From positions 62,001 through 126,000 of the forward strand of contig NZ_VRKN01000005.1 of NCBI RefSeq assembly GCF_008080435.1: DNA of 64,000 nt, given 5' to 3'. Made by a program: the position numbers and the translations under genes. Position 1 is the first letter of the stretch; every line of letters starts with the position of its first letter. The notes beneath the pieces are model-generated. The model made no database searches. It was not told the origin of the DNA and was given only the letters and a program-made list of their open reading frames with translations. Shown here in pieces: positions 44,464 through 56,551 of this stretch. The stretch is from Enterobacter asburiae (GTDB lineage Bacteria > Pseudomonadota > Gammaproteobacteria > Enterobacterales > Enterobacteriaceae).

Positions 44464-44490
44464 AAAAAAGGCGCCGGTTGGGCGCCTTTT
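44464..44490 (-). terminator. Intrinsic terminator after argG
   Basis: GGCGCC / GGCGCC arms around GGTTG are followed on the minus strand by six T residues (plus-strand A-run 44464-44469). The plus-strand side also has TTTT, so it can work both ways. Confidence 0.85.
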
Positions 44491-44507
44491 GCATGACTTA
44501 CTGTCAA

Positions 44508-45881
<1,374 letters not shown>

Positions 45882-45903
45882 TTAGAGACCGCTTTCGCTC
45901 TCT

Positions 45904-45942
45904 TGTGCATTTTTATGCAAAATAAGTGAGTATTCATTTAAT
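45904..45942 (-). promoter_or_regulatory. Tandem ARG boxes (ArgR operator) upstream of argG
   Basis: Two 18-base imperfect palindromes at 45904-45921 (core TGTGCATTTTTATGCAAA) and 45925-45942 are separated by exactly three bases, the spacing bound by an ArgR hexamer. They match WNTGAATWWWWATTCANW with about two and three mismatches. ArgR with arginine would repress argG here. Confidence 0.75.
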
Positions 45943-46020
45943 CATCTTTTGGCGAAGACCGGAAGAGAGTCGTGCGTTTTTTGTAAAAATTTTGGTCTGA
46001 TTGATCTGGCGGAAGTCGCC

Positions 46021-46050
46021 TTGACAGGTGGGGTCAACTATCAATATACT
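46021..46050 (+). promoter_or_regulatory. Upstream sigma-70 promoter for metY-rimP-nusA-infB
   Basis: TTGACA (46021-46026) and TATACT (46045-46050) with an 18-base spacer form a strong consensus promoter about 90 bases before metY. Confidence 0.7.
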
Positions 46051-46097
46051 AAACGCCGATTTTACGTCCCGTCTTCGGTACCAAATCCCAGCATTAT

Positions 46098-46126
46098 TTG
46101 CAAATTCTGTCCAAAACGCGTAGAAT
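46098..46126 (+). promoter_or_regulatory. Proximal sigma-70 promoter for metY
   Basis: TTGCAA (46098-46103) and TAGAAT (46121-46126) are 17 bases apart, with a start near 46133, nine bases before the mature tRNA. The two promoters in tandem fit the double promoter of this operon in E. coli. Confidence 0.6.
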
Positions 46127-46141
46127 TTGCCACGTTTCAGG

Positions 46142-46218
<77 letters not shown>

Positions 46219-46251
46219 CTTTCCCATAAAGTTCTTTTTCAAATATACTGT

Positions 46252-46268
46252 GAAGACTTAGAGTCTTC
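46252..46268 (+). other. Small hairpin downstream of metY
   Basis: GAAGACT / AGTCTTC is a perfect seven-base stem with a TAG loop in the metY-rimP leader. No T-run follows. It may be an RNA processing or structural element. Confidence 0.4.
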
Positions 46269-46340
46269 GTAGCTGGATTTGAAAAAATTCTTTCAGAAAG
46301 TGCTCCAGGCCACAGTTGTGGCTATAGGGTTCAGTTATCT

Positions 46341-46367
46341 AAAGCCCCGATTTATCGGGGTTTTTTG
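46341..46367 (+). terminator. First leader terminator upstream of rimP
   Basis: CCCCGAT / ATCGGGG with a two-base loop is followed by six T residues. It lies between metY and rimP, so most metY transcripts probably stop here and reading into nusA-infB is partial. Confidence 0.85.
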
Positions 46368-46388
46368 TTATCTGACTACAGAATAACT

Positions 46389-46408
46389 GGGCTTTACGCC
46401 CTTTTTTT
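46389..46408 (+). terminator. Second, short terminator just before the rimP start
   Basis: GGGC / GCCC with a TTTAC loop is followed by seven T residues, ending only 17 bases before the rimP start codon. The short stem suggests a regulated attenuator, and it lies next to the ribosome-binding region. Confidence 0.65.
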
Positions 46409-46425
46409 ATGTCTTGGGGGTGGGC

Positions 46426-46878
46426 TTGTCCACATTAGAGCAAAAATTAACAGAGATGATTACTGCACCGGTCGAAGCACTGGGCTACGAACTGGTCGGC
46501 ATCGAATTCGTTCGCGGCCGTACATCGACGCTGCGCATCTATATTGATAGTGAAGATGGCATCAATGTTGATGATTGTGCTGATGTCAGCCACCAGGTGA
46601 GTGCGGTTCTTGATGTTGAAGACCCGATTACCGTTGCGTACAACCTGGAAGTTTCCTCACCTGGCCTCGATCGCCCGATGTTCACGGCCGAGCACTATGT
46701 GCGCTTCACCGGTGAAGAAGTGGCTCTCGTTCTGCGTATGGCCGTACAGAACCGCCGTAAATGGCAGGGAATTATCAAAGCCGTTGATGGTGAAATGATC
46801 ACGGTGACAGTCGAAGGCAAAGATGAAGTGTTCGCGCTGAGTAATATCCAGAAGGCGAACCTGGTTCCCCACTTTTAA
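46426..46878 (+). CDS. rimP: Ribosome maturation factor RimP
   Basis: This 150-residue protein is needed for 30S assembly. The N-terminal domain and C-terminal SH3-like domain follow family order, with [18 protein letters not shown] and [11 protein letters not shown]. The start is TTG 46426 ([11 protein letters not shown]), the same unusual start as E. coli, with GGGGGTGGG just upstream. In-frame GTG or TTG codons slightly further up are unlikely. Confidence 0.95.
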   Translation: MSTLEQKLTEMITAPVEALGYELVGIEFVRGRTSTLRIYIDSEDGINVDDCADVSHQVSAVLDVEDPITVAYNLEVSSPGLDRPMFTAEHYVRFTGEEVALVLRMAVQNRRKWQGIIKAVDGEMITVTVEGKDEVFALSNIQKANLVPHF

Positions 46879-46906
46879 CAGTCTGGATTGAGGTGAAAAG
46901 CCCGCG

Positions 46907-48409
46907 ATGAACAAAGAAATTTTGGCTGTTGTTGAAGCCGTCTCCAACGAGAAATCACTGCCGCGCGAGAAGATTTTCGAAGCGCTGGAAAGTGCACTGG
47001 CTACAGCAACCAAGAAAAAATACGAACAAGAGATCGATGTTCGCGTAGAAATCGATCGTAAAAGCGGTGACTTCGATACATTCCGTCGTTGGGTAATCGT
47101 TGAAGAAGTGACCCAGCCGACCAAAGAGATCACGCTGGAAGCGGCGCGTTATGAAGACGAAAGTCTGAACGTGGGTGAGTACGTTGAAGATCAGATTGAA
47201 TCTGTCACCTTCGACCGTATCACCACCCAGACCGCTAAACAGGTTATCGTGCAGAAAGTTCGCGAAGCCGAGCGCGCGCTGGTTGTCGATCAGTTCCGCG
47301 ATCAGGAAGGCGAGATCATCACCGGCGTGGTGAAGAAAGTGAACCGCGACAACATCTCCCTGGAGATCAAATCCGAAGGGTTGCCGGGTAACGCTGAAGC
47401 CGTGATCCTGCGTGAAGATATGCTGCCGCGTGAAAACTTCCGTCCAGGTGACCGTATTCGCGGTGTTCTGTACGCCGTTCGCCCTGAAGCGCGTGGTGCA
47501 CAGCTGTTCGTGACCCGTTCTAAACCAGAAATGCTGGTAGAACTGTTCCGTATCGAAGTACCGGAAATCGGTGAAGAAGTTATCGAGATTAAAGCGGCGG
47601 CTCGCGATCCGGGCTCCCGTGCGAAAATTGCGGTGAAAACCAACGACAAGCGTATCGACCCGGTCGGTGCTTGCGTCGGTATGCGCGGTGCGCGTGTCCA
47701 GGCAGTTTCTACTGAGCTGGGCGGCGAACGTATTGATATCGTTCTGTGGGATGACAATCCGGCGCAGTTCGTGATCAACGCAATGGCTCCAGCTGATGTG
47801 GCGTCTATCGTTGTTGACGAAGACAAACACACCATGGATATCGCTGTTGAAGCGGGCAACCTGGCGCAGGCAATCGGCCGTAACGGTCAGAACGTACGCC
47901 TGGCGTCACAGCTGAGCGGCTGGGAACTCAACGTTATGACCGTTGATGACCTGCAGGCTAAGCATCAGGCTGAAGCCCATGCGGCGATCGATACCTTCAC
48001 TAAATACCTGGATATTGACGAAGACTTCGCCACTGTTCTGGTTGAAGAAGGTTTCTCTACGCTGGAAGAACTGGCCTATGTGCCAATGAAAGAGCTGCTG
48101 GAAATTGACGGTCTGGATGAACAGACTGTTGAAGCCCTGCGTGAACGCGCTAAAAACGCACTGACCACCCTGGCGCTGGCTCAGGAAGAAAGCCTTGGCG
48201 ATAAGAAGCCGGCTGATGACCTGCTGAATCTGGAAGGTCTTGATCGTGCGATTGCGTTCAAGCTGGCTGCCCGTGGTGTTTGTACGCTGGAAGATCTCGC
48301 TGAGCAAGGCGTTGATGACCTGGCTGATATCGAAGGTTTAACCGACGAGAAAGCCGGCGAGCTCATCATGGCCGCACGTAATATTTGCTGGTTCGGCGAC
48401 GAAGCGTAA
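46907..48409 (+). CDS. nusA: Transcription termination/antitermination factor NusA
   Basis: This 500-residue factor binds RNA polymerase and promotes pausing, termination or antitermination. In order there is an N-terminal RNAP-binding domain (1-130), S1 domain (about 135-200), KH1 and KH2 (about 200-345), and two acidic repeats (about 360-500), the last of which binds the alpha-CTD. NusA represses its own operon, and the leader terminators upstream are the likely site. Confidence 0.98.
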   Translation: MNKEILAVVEAVSNEKSLPREKIFEALESALATATKKKYEQEIDVRVEIDRKSGDFDTFRRWVIVEEVTQPTKEITLEAARYEDESLNVGEYVEDQIESVTFDRITTQTAKQVIVQKVREAERALVVDQFRDQEGEIITGVVKKVNRDNISLEIKSEGLPGNAEAVILREDMLPRENFRPGDRIRGVLYAVRPEARGAQLFVTRSKPEMLVELFRIEVPEIGEEVIEIKAAARDPGSRAKIAVKTNDKRIDPVGACVGMRGARVQAVSTELGGERIDIVLWDDNPAQFVINAMAPADVASIVVDEDKHTMDIAVEAGNLAQAIGRNGQNVRLASQLSGWELNVMTVDDLQAKHQAEAHAAIDTFTKYLDIDEDFATVLVEEGFSTLEELAYVPMKELLEIDGLDEQTVEALRERAKNALTTLALAQEESLGDKKPADDLLNLEGLDRAIAFKLAARGVCTLEDLAEQGVDDLADIEGLTDEKAGELIMAARNICWFGDEA

Positions 48410-48433
48410 TAAACTGTAGCAGGAAGGAACAGC

Positions 48434-51121
48434 ATGACTGATGTAACTGTAAAATCGCTGGCTGCTGAGATTCAGACCTCCGTGGACCGCCTGGTACAGC
48501 AATTTGCTGATGCAGGGATCCCGAAGTCCGCTGATGACTCGGTGACCGCGCAAGAAAAACAAACCTTGTTAACGCACCTGAACCGTGAACACGGTTCTAC
48601 GCCTGACAAGTTAACGCTGCAGCGCAAAACGCGTAGCACGTTAAACATCCCTGGTACCGGTGGCAAAAGCAAATCGGTACAAATTGAAGTCCGCAAGACG
48701 CGCACCTTTGTAAAACGTGATCCGCAAGAGGCAGACCGCCTTGCCGCGGAAGAGCAGGCACAGCGTGAAGCGGAAGAACAAGCTCAGCGTGAGGCGGAAG
48801 CAACCGCCAAACGTGAAGCAGAATTAAAAGCTGAACGTGAGGCCGCAGAAAAAGCGAAACGCGACGCAAGTGATAAAGTGAAGCGTGACGCTGCGGAAAA
48901 AGACAAAGTGAGCAATCAACAGACAGACGAAATGACCAAAACCGCCCAGGCTGAAAAAGCCCGCCGTGAAAATGAAGCTGCCGAGCTGAAGCGTAAAGCG
49001 GAAGAAGAAGCCCGCCGTAAGCTGGAAGAAGAAGCTCGCCGCGTCGCCGAAGAAGCGCGCCGTATGGCAGAAGAAAACGAGAAGAATGGTGTGAATACCG
49101 CTGAACCGACTGAAGATACCAGCGATTATCACGTGACCACTTCTCAGCATGCGCGTCAGGCTGAAGACGACAACGACCGTGAAGTTGAAGGTGGTCGTGG
49201 TCGTACTCGCAGTACTAAAGCTGCGCGCCCTGCGAAAAAAGGCAATAAGCACGCTGAATCCAAAGCTGACCGTGAAGAAGCACGCGCTGCCGTTCGCGGC
49301 GGTAAAGGCGGTAAGCGTAAAGGTTCCGCTCTGCAGCAGAGCTTCCAGAAGCCTGCTCAGGCCGTTAACCGTGACGTCGTAATTGGCGAAACCATCACCG
49401 TTGGCGATCTGGCGAACAAGATGGCGGTTAAAGGCTCTCAGGTCATCAAAGCGATGATGAAACTGGGCGCCATGGCGACCATCAACCAGGTGATCGATCA
49501 GGAAACAGCACAGCTGGTTGCTGAAGAGATGGGCCACAAAGTTATCCTGCGTCGTGAAAACGAGCTGGAAGAAGCAGTGATGAGCGACCGTGATACTGGT
49601 GCTGCGGCTGAACCGCGTGCACCGGTTGTGACCATCATGGGTCACGTTGACCACGGTAAAACCTCTCTGCTTGACTACATTCGTTCTACCAAGGTTGCCT
49701 CTGGTGAAGCGGGTGGTATTACCCAGCACATCGGTGCTTACCACGTAGAAACCGAAAACGGCATGATCACCTTCCTGGATACCCCAGGCCACGCAGCGTT
49801 TACCTCAATGCGTGCTCGTGGTGCTCAGGCAACGGATATCGTTGTACTGGTTGTTGCCGCAGACGACGGCGTGATGCCACAGACCATCGAAGCTATCCAG
49901 CACGCAAAAGCGGCGCAGGTGCCTCTGGTTGTTGCAGTCAACAAAATCGATAAGCCAGAAGCCGATCTGGACCGCGTGAAGAACGAACTGTCTCAGTACG
50001 GCGTTATGCCGGAAGAGTGGGGCGGCGAAGCGCAGTTCATCCCAGTATCTGCTAAAGCGGGTACCGGTATTGACGACCTGCTGAACGCGATCCTGCTGCA
50101 GGCCGAAGTTCTGGAGCTGAAAGCGATCCGTAATGGTATGGCGAGCGGCGCGGTGATCGAATCCTTCCTGGATAAAGGTCGTGGTCCGGTTGCAACCGTT
50201 CTGGTTCGTGAAGGTACCCTGAACAAGGGCGACATCGTTCTGTGTGGCTTCGAATACGGCCGCGTTCGTGCGATGCGTAACGAACTGGGTCAGGAAGTCC
50301 TGGAAGCGGGTCCGTCCATTCCAGTGGAAATCCTGGGTCTGTCCGGTGTTCCGGCTGCCGGTGACGAAGTGACCGTTGTGCGTGACGAGAAGAAAGCGCG
50401 TGAAGTGGCACTGTACCGTCAGGGCAAATTCCGTGAAGTTAAACTGGCTCGTCAGCAGAAATCTAAACTCGAGAACATGTTTGCGAACATGACCGAGGGC
50501 GAAGTTCACGAAGTGAACATCGTTCTGAAAGCTGACGTTCAGGGTTCTGTGGAAGCGATTTCCGACTCCTTGCTGAAACTGTCTACCGACGAAGTGAAAG
50601 TGAAGATCATCGGTTCTGGCGTAGGTGGTATCACCGAAACCGACGCGACCCTGGCTGCTGCGTCCAACGCTATCCTGGTCGGATTCAACGTTCGTGCGGA
50701 TGCATCAGCGCGTAAAGTGATTGAAGCTGAAAGCCTGGATCTGCGCTACTACTCCGTCATCTATAACCTGATCGACGAAGTGAAAGCAGCGATGAGCGGC
50801 ATGCTGTCTCCTGAGCTGAAACAGCAGATCATCGGTCTGGCTGAAGTACGTGACGTGTTCAAATCACCGAAATTCGGTGCGATCGCGGGCTGTATGGTTA
50901 CCGAAGGTAACATCAAGCGTCACAACCCAATCCGCGTACTGCGTGACAACGTGGTTATCTACGAAGGCGAGCTGGAATCCCTGCGCCGCTTCAAAGATGA
51001 CGTTAACGAAGTCCGTAACGGCATGGAATGTGGTATCGGCGTGAAGAACTACAACGACGTTCGCGTTGGCGATATGATCGAAGTGTTCGAGATCATCGAA
51101 ATTCAGCGTACCATCGCTTAA
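48434..51121 (+). CDS. infB: Translation initiation factor IF-2
   Basis: This 895-residue GTPase brings fMet-tRNA to the 30S subunit. A long charged Ala/Glu/Arg-rich N-terminal region (about 100-230) is followed by the G domain with [22 protein letters not shown] and [10 protein letters not shown]-terminal domains bind fMet-tRNA. Internal starts that give the shorter IF-2 forms are visible: GTG 48908 (codon 159) and ATG 48932. A terminator follows. Confidence 0.99.
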   Translation: MTDVTVKSLAAEIQTSVDRLVQQFADAGIPKSADDSVTAQEKQTLLTHLNREHGSTPDKLTLQRKTRSTLNIPGTGGKSKSVQIEVRKTRTFVKRDPQEADRLAAEEQAQREAEEQAQREAEATAKREAELKAEREAAEKAKRDASDKVKRDAAEKDKVSNQQTDEMTKTAQAEKARRENEAAELKRKAEEEARRKLEEEARRVAEEARRMAEENEKNGVNTAEPTEDTSDYHVTTSQHARQAEDDNDREVEGGRGRTRSTKAARPAKKGNKHAESKADREEARAAVRGGKGGKRKGSALQQSFQKPAQAVNRDVVIGETITVGDLANKMAVKGSQVIKAMMKLGAMATINQVIDQETAQLVAEEMGHKVILRRENELEEAVMSDRDTGAAAEPRAPVVTIMGHVDHGKTSLLDYIRSTKVASGEAGGITQHIGAYHVETENGMITFLDTPGHAAFTSMRARGAQATDIVVLVVAADDGVMPQTIEAIQHAKAAQVPLVVAVNKIDKPEADLDRVKNELSQYGVMPEEWGGEAQFIPVSAKAGTGIDDLLNAILLQAEVLELKAIRNGMASGAVIESFLDKGRGPVATVLVREGTLNKGDIVLCGFEYGRVRAMRNELGQEVLEAGPSIPVEILGLSGVPAAGDEVTVVRDEKKAREVALYRQGKFREVKLARQQKSKLENMFANMTEGEVHEVNIVLKADVQGSVEAISDSLLKLSTDEVKVKIIGSGVGGITETDATLAAASNAILVGFNVRADASARKVIEAESLDLRYYSVIYNLIDEVKAAMSGMLSPELKQQIIGLAEVRDVFKSPKFGAIAGCMVTEGNIKRHNPIRVLRDNVVIYEGELESLRRFKDDVNEVRNGMECGIGVKNYNDVRVGDMIEVFEIIEIQRTIA
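48908..48910 (+). promoter_or_regulatory. infB: Internal GTG start for IF2-2
   Basis: In-frame GTG at codon 159 is followed by AGC-AAT-CAA-CAG (VSNQQ), the same sequence at which E. coli begins IF2-beta. ATG 48932 (codon 167) could begin the third form. This is inferred from conservation. Confidence 0.7.
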
Positions 51122-51130
51122 TTACCGATT

Positions 51131-51160
51131 GTAAGCCGGGATCGCCTCGCGCCACCCGGC
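51131..51160. repeat. Degenerate REP-like unit
   Basis: GTAAGCCGGGATCGCC...GCCACCCGGC follows infB and is a more degenerate copy of the REP family. It lies just before the rho-independent hairpin. Confidence 0.6.
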
Positions 51161-51168
51161 AATAATTT

Positions 51169-51194
51169 TAAAAGGGGCTTTTAGCCCCTTTTTT
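51169..51194 (+). terminator. Intrinsic terminator after infB
   Basis: AAAAGGGGCT / AGCCCCTTTT around TTT is followed by more T residues. It is only 17 bases before rbfA, so reading through must occur if rbfA-truB depend on the upstream promoters. Confidence 0.8.
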
Positions 51195-51210
51195 GTCTGG
51201 AGATTTTATT

Positions 51211-51614
51211 ATGGCGAAAGAATTTGGTCGCCCTCAGCGCGTAGCGCAGGAAATGCAGAAAGAGATCGCACTCATTCTGCAACGTGAAATTAAAGACCCG
51301 CGTGTCGGCATGATGACCACCGTTTCCGGTGTCGAAATGTCCCGCGATCTGGCGTATGCAAAAGTGTTCGTCACCTTCCTGAACGATCAGGACGAAGCGG
51401 CAGTGAAAAACGGCATTAAAGCGCTGCAGGAAGCCTCAGGTTTCATCCGCTCTCTGCTCGGCAAAGCGATGCGCCTGCGTATCGTGCCTGAACTGACCTT
51501 CTTCTACGACAACTCGCTGGTCGAAGGTATGCGCATGTCCAACCTGGTGACCAGCGTGGTGAAACATGACGATGAGCGTCGTGTTAACCCGGCGGACGAC
51601 AGCAAGGAGGACTA

Positions 51615-51615
<1 letters not shown>
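51211..51615 (+). CDS. rbfA: Ribosome-binding factor A
   Basis: This 134-residue cold-shock protein matures the 16S rRNA 5' end in 30S assembly. It starts [13 protein letters not shown], has the KH-type core [12 protein letters not shown] and ends in a charged tail (DSKED). The upstream in-frame start is not used in E. coli. The stop overlaps the truB ATG (TAATG). Confidence 0.97.
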
Positions 51616-52989
<1,374 letters not shown>

Positions 52990-53004
52990 GTCTTGCGAGT
53001 TTCA

Positions 53005-53178
53005 GAAAAGGGGGCCTGATGGCCCCTTTTTTCAACCAGACGGCAGCAATTCACTGGAAACTATTGTATTGTTGCTATAAATGATCTTCATTGCAGAGGT
53101 TCGCGCGGCTAATGAGAGGCTTCACCCATGGGGGTGTTGGTTGTCATTAGTCGCGAGGATGCGAAGAAGATCGGGTTA
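53005..53178 (-). ncRNA. Possible SraG-type sRNA locus (position only)
   Basis: E. coli encodes the sRNA SraG between rpsO and pnp on the strand opposite to both. The same gap exists here with a terminator usable on that strand (53006-53032). I cannot align SraG by memory, so this is a candidate based on location, and the ends are approximate. Confidence 0.3.
53006..53032. terminator. rpsO terminator
   Basis: GGGGGCC / GGCCCCT with a TGAT loop is followed by six T residues on the plus strand. On the minus strand it is followed by TTTTCTG, so it could also end an opposing transcript. Confidence 0.85.
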
Positions 53179-53207
53179 AATCGACAGCACACCGGTGGTG
53201 TGCTGTC
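53102..53207 (+). promoter_or_regulatory. pnp leader with RNase III-type hairpin
   Basis: A long stem-loop pairs CGCGCGGCTAATGA (from 53102) with TCATTAGTCGCG (to about 53155). It is followed by the perfect 11-bp stem GACAGCACACC / GGTGTGCTGTC at 53183-53207. In E. coli RNase III cuts the pnp leader stem and PNPase then degrades the short arm and represses its own synthesis. Confidence 0.7.
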
Positions 53208-53231
53208 AAACATTTAAGAAAGGACAGAACT

Positions 53232-55370
53232 TTGCTGAATCCGATCGTTCGTAAATTCCAGTATGGTCAACATACCGTCACGCTGGAAACCGGCATGATG
53301 GCTCGTCAGGCTACTGCTGCCGTTATGGTAAGCATGGATGACACTGCGGTATTCGTTACCGTTGTTGGCCAGAAAAAAGCTAAACCAGGTCAGGACTTCT
53401 TCCCGCTGACCGTTAACTACCAGGAGCGTACCTACGCTGCCGGTAAAATCCCGGGTGGTTTCTTCCGTCGTGAAGGCCGTCCAAGCGAAGGCGAAACCCT
53501 GATTGCGCGTCTGATTGACCGCCCGGTTCGTCCGCTGTTCCCGGAAGGCTTCGTTAACGAAGTACAGGTTATCGCGACCGTTGTTTCCGTTAACCCACAG
53601 GTTAACCCGGACATCGTTGCCATGATCGGCGCATCCGCTGCCCTGTCACTGTCTGGTATTCCATTCAATGGCCCAATTGGTGCCGCGCGCGTTGGCTACA
53701 TCAATGACCAGTACGTGCTGAACCCAACTCAGGAAGAGCTGAAAGAAAGTAAGCTGGACCTGGTTGTTGCGGGTACTGAAGCCGCTGTACTGATGGTTGA
53801 ATCTGAAGCTGAACTGCTGAGCGAAGACCAGATGCTGGGCGCTGTGGTATTTGGCCACGACCAGCAGCAGATCGTTATCCAGAACATCAACGACCTGGTG
53901 AAAGAAGCCGGTAAACCACGTTGGGACTGGCAGCCAGAAGCGGCAAACGACGCGCTGAATGCCCGCGTTGCAGCCCTGGCAGAATCTCGTCTGAGCGATG
54001 CATACCGCATCACTGACAAACAGGAGCGTTACGCTCAGGTTGACGTGATCAAGTCTGAAACTATCGCGACCCTGGTTGCTGAAGACGAAGCGCTGGACGC
54101 TAACGAACTGAGCGACATCCTGCACGCTATCGAGAAAAACGTTGTTCGTAGCCGCGTACTGGCAGGCGAGCCGCGTATCGATGGCCGTGAAAAAGACATG
54201 ATCCGTGGTCTGGATGTGCGTACTGGCGTTCTGCCACGTACTCACGGTTCCGCGCTGTTCACCCGTGGCGAAACGCAGGCGCTGGTTACCGCGACCCTGG
54301 GTACTGCACGTGACGCACAGAACATCGACGAACTGATGGGCGAGCGTACTGACAGCTTCCTGTTCCACTACAACTTCCCTCCGTACTCCGTAGGCGAAAC
54401 CGGTATGGTTGGCTCGCCGAAGCGTCGTGAAATTGGTCACGGTCGTCTGGCGAAGCGCGGCGTACTGGCAGTAATGCCAGAAGCAGACAAATTCCCGTAC
54501 ACCGTACGTGTGGTGTCTGAAATCACCGAATCCAACGGTTCCTCTTCTATGGCTTCCGTGTGTGGTGCCTCTCTGGCGCTGATGGATGCAGGCGTGCCAA
54601 TCAAAGCCGCCGTTGCGGGTATCGCAATGGGCCTGGTGAAAGAAGGCGACAACTTCGTTGTTCTGTCTGACATTCTGGGTGACGAAGACCACCTGGGCGA
54701 TATGGACTTCAAAGTGGCGGGTTCCCGCGACGGTATCTCTGCGCTGCAGATGGATATCAAAATTGAAGGTATCACCAAAGAGATCATGCAGGCTGCTCTG
54801 AACCAGGCTAAAGGTGCGCGTCTGCACATCCTGGGCGTGATGGAACAGGCGATTAACGCGCCTCGTGGCGACATTTCTCAGTTCGCTCCACGTATCCACA
54901 CCATCAAGATCAATCCAGACAAGATCAAAGATGTTATCGGTAAGGGCGGTTCTGTGATCCGTGCGCTGACCGAAGAGACTGGCACCACGATCGAAATCGA
55001 AGATGACGGTACTGTGAAGATCGCAGCAACCGATGGCGAGAAAGCGAAATTCGCGATCCGTCGCATCGAAGAAATCACTGCAGAGATCGAAGTGGGCCGC
55101 GTCTACGCAGGTAAAGTGACCCGTATCGTTGACTTTGGCGCGTTCGTTGCCATCGGTGGCGGTAAAGAAGGTCTGGTTCACATCTCTCAGATCGCTGACA
55201 AGCGCGTTGAGAAAGTGACCGATTACCTGCAGATGGGTCAGGAAGTACCGGTTAAAGTTCTGGAAGTTGATCGCCAGGGCCGTATCCGTCTGAGCATTAA
55301 AGAAGCAACCGAGCAGTCTCAGCCAGCTGCTGCGCCAGAAGCACAGGCAGCAGAACAGCAAGGCGAGTAA
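53232..55370 (+). CDS. pnp: Polynucleotide phosphorylase
   Basis: This 712-residue exoribonuclease is part of the degradosome and phosphorolyses RNA from the 3' end. It has two RNase PH domains (about 1-220 and 310-545), a KH domain ([19 protein letters not shown] landmark GKGGS near 567) and an S1 domain ([19 protein letters not shown] near 620). It starts at TTG 53232 (LLNPIVRKF), as in E. coli, preceded by GAAAGGACAG. Confidence 0.98.
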   Translation: MLNPIVRKFQYGQHTVTLETGMMARQATAAVMVSMDDTAVFVTVVGQKKAKPGQDFFPLTVNYQERTYAAGKIPGGFFRREGRPSEGETLIARLIDRPVRPLFPEGFVNEVQVIATVVSVNPQVNPDIVAMIGASAALSLSGIPFNGPIGAARVGYINDQYVLNPTQEELKESKLDLVVAGTEAAVLMVESEAELLSEDQMLGAVVFGHDQQQIVIQNINDLVKEAGKPRWDWQPEAANDALNARVAALAESRLSDAYRITDKQERYAQVDVIKSETIATLVAEDEALDANELSDILHAIEKNVVRSRVLAGEPRIDGREKDMIRGLDVRTGVLPRTHGSALFTRGETQALVTATLGTARDAQNIDELMGERTDSFLFHYNFPPYSVGETGMVGSPKRREIGHGRLAKRGVLAVMPEADKFPYTVRVVSEITESNGSSSMASVCGASLALMDAGVPIKAAVAGIAMGLVKEGDNFVVLSDILGDEDHLGDMDFKVAGSRDGISALQMDIKIEGITKEIMQAALNQAKGARLHILGVMEQAINAPRGDISQFAPRIHTIKINPDKIKDVIGKGGSVIRALTEETGTTIEIEDDGTVKIAATDGEKAKFAIRRIEEITAEIEVGRVYAGKVTRIVDFGAFVAIGGGKEGLVHISQIADKRVEKVTDYLQMGQEVPVKVLEVDRQGRIRLSIKEATEQSQPAAAPEAQAAEQQGE

Positions 55371-55381
55371 GTTGCCATTTG

Positions 55382-55400
55382 CCCTCCGCTTTGCGGAGGG
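55382..55400 (+). terminator. Hairpin after pnp
   Basis: CCCTCCGC / GCGGAGGG with a TTT loop lies 12 bases past pnp. It is not followed by a T-run, so it may be an mRNA stabilising stem rather than a full terminator before nlpI. Confidence 0.5.
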
Positions 55401-55478
55401 CCTATTATCAGGCAGGACGCCTTGTTAAGCCGCCGGGGGACAGGACGTTCATCCAATAGTTGTCTTCGGGAGTGGGAA

Positions 55479-56363
55479 ATGAAGCCTTTTTTGCGCTGGT
55501 GTTTCGTTGCGACAGCTTTAACGCTGGCAGGATGCAGCAACTCTGCCTGGCGTAAGAGCGAAGTCCTCGCAGTGCCATTGCAACCGACTTTGCAGCAGGA
55601 AGTGATTCTGGCACGCATGGAACAAATACTTGCCAGTCGGGCTTTAACCGATGAAGAACGCGCACAGCTTTTATATGAGCGCGGAGTGTTGTATGATAGT
55701 CTCGGTCTGAGGGCATTGGCGCGAAATGATTTTTCACAAGCGCTGGCTATCCGACCTGATATGCCTGAAGTATTCAATTACTTAGGCATTTATTTAACGC
55801 AGGCAGGCAATTTTGATGCTGCCTATGAAGCGTTTGATTCTGTACTTGAGCTTGATCCAACTTACAACTACGCGCACTTGAATCGCGGTATCGCATTGTA
55901 TTACGGCGGTCGTGATAAGTTAGCGCAAGATGATCTGCTGGCGTTTTATCAAGACGATCCTAATGATCCTTTCCGTAGCCTGTGGCTTTACATCGTTGAG
56001 CGGAAGCTCGATGAGAAGCAGGCAAAAGAGGCACTGAAACAGCGCTTCGATAAATCGGACAAGGAACAGTGGGGATGGAACATTGTCGAGTTCTACCTGG
56101 GCAACATTAGCGAAGCAACGCTGATGGAACGCCTCAAGGCGGACGCAACGGATAACACCTCGCTCGCTGAGCATCTCAGTGAAACCAACTTCTATTTAGG
56201 TAAGTACTACCTAAGTCTGGGGGATATGGACAGCGCTACGGCACTGTTCAAATTAGCGGTTGCTAACAACGTACACAACTTCGTTGAGCACCGTTATGCA
56301 TTGTTGGAATTATCGCTCTTGGGCCAGGAGCATGACGACCTGGCAGAATCGGACCAGCAATAG
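55479..56363 (+). CDS. nlpI: Lipoprotein NlpI (TPR adaptor for peptidoglycan hydrolases)
   Basis: This 294-residue outer-membrane lipoprotein scaffolds peptidoglycan hydrolases and helps Prc degrade MepS. The signal peptide ends LAGC with lipid-modified Cys19. Tetratricopeptide repeats include [23 protein letters not shown] helices and [24 protein letters not shown], given by landmarks [13 protein letters not shown] and [15 protein letters not shown] 55479 (MKPFLRW) matches E. coli. Confidence 0.97.
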   Translation: MKPFLRWCFVATALTLAGCSNSAWRKSEVLAVPLQPTLQQEVILARMEQILASRALTDEERAQLLYERGVLYDSLGLRALARNDFSQALAIRPDMPEVFNYLGIYLTQAGNFDAAYEAFDSVLELDPTYNYAHLNRGIALYYGGRDKLAQDDLLAFYQDDPNDPFRSLWLYIVERKLDEKQAKEALKQRFDKSDKEQWGWNIVEFYLGNISEATLMERLKADATDNTSLAEHLSETNFYLGKYYLSLGDMDSATALFKLAVANNVHNFVEHRYALLELSLLGQEHDDLAESDQQ

Positions 56364-56470
56364 CTGACGACATAAACATCAGCCCGTAATCTTTTGATTG
56401 CCATCACCTTAACTGGTGAGGGCGTTGTTGTTCGTCAATACACCTACTTTGAGCCGGTTCACACTTTTCA

Positions 56471-56551
56471 ATGAAAATTGCTAATCATTTTCACGATGAG
56501 CTAAGTAGACTGGCCGCCATTAATATCGAGGCACTTGTACTACATGGCTGA
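56471..56551 (+). CDS. yrbN: YrbN, 26-residue peptide overlapping deaD
   Basis: The short frame ATG-AAA-ATT...CAT-GGC-TGA encodes a 26-residue peptide starting [14 protein letters not shown] and ending LVLHG. It matches the E. coli small protein YrbN in length, sequence and place. Its end overlaps the deaD ATG (56544) by eight bases, so its translation probably feeds or controls deaD. No function beyond this is known to me. Confidence 0.85.
   Translation: MKIANHFHDELSRLAAINIEALVLHG

Noticed and set aside
44269-44490. tRNA-Leu as an integration site for a mobile element
   Set aside because: No integrase, no direct repeat of the tRNA 3' end and no foreign genes lie beside it. Only a terminator, a REP unit and argG follow.
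53646-55361. A 571-codon open frame opposite pnp
   Set aside because: It is a full antisense shadow of pnp with low-complexity His/Phe/Thr composition and no ribosome-binding sequence or domain. A 435-codon frame opposite deaD (56898-58205) is rejected for the same reason.
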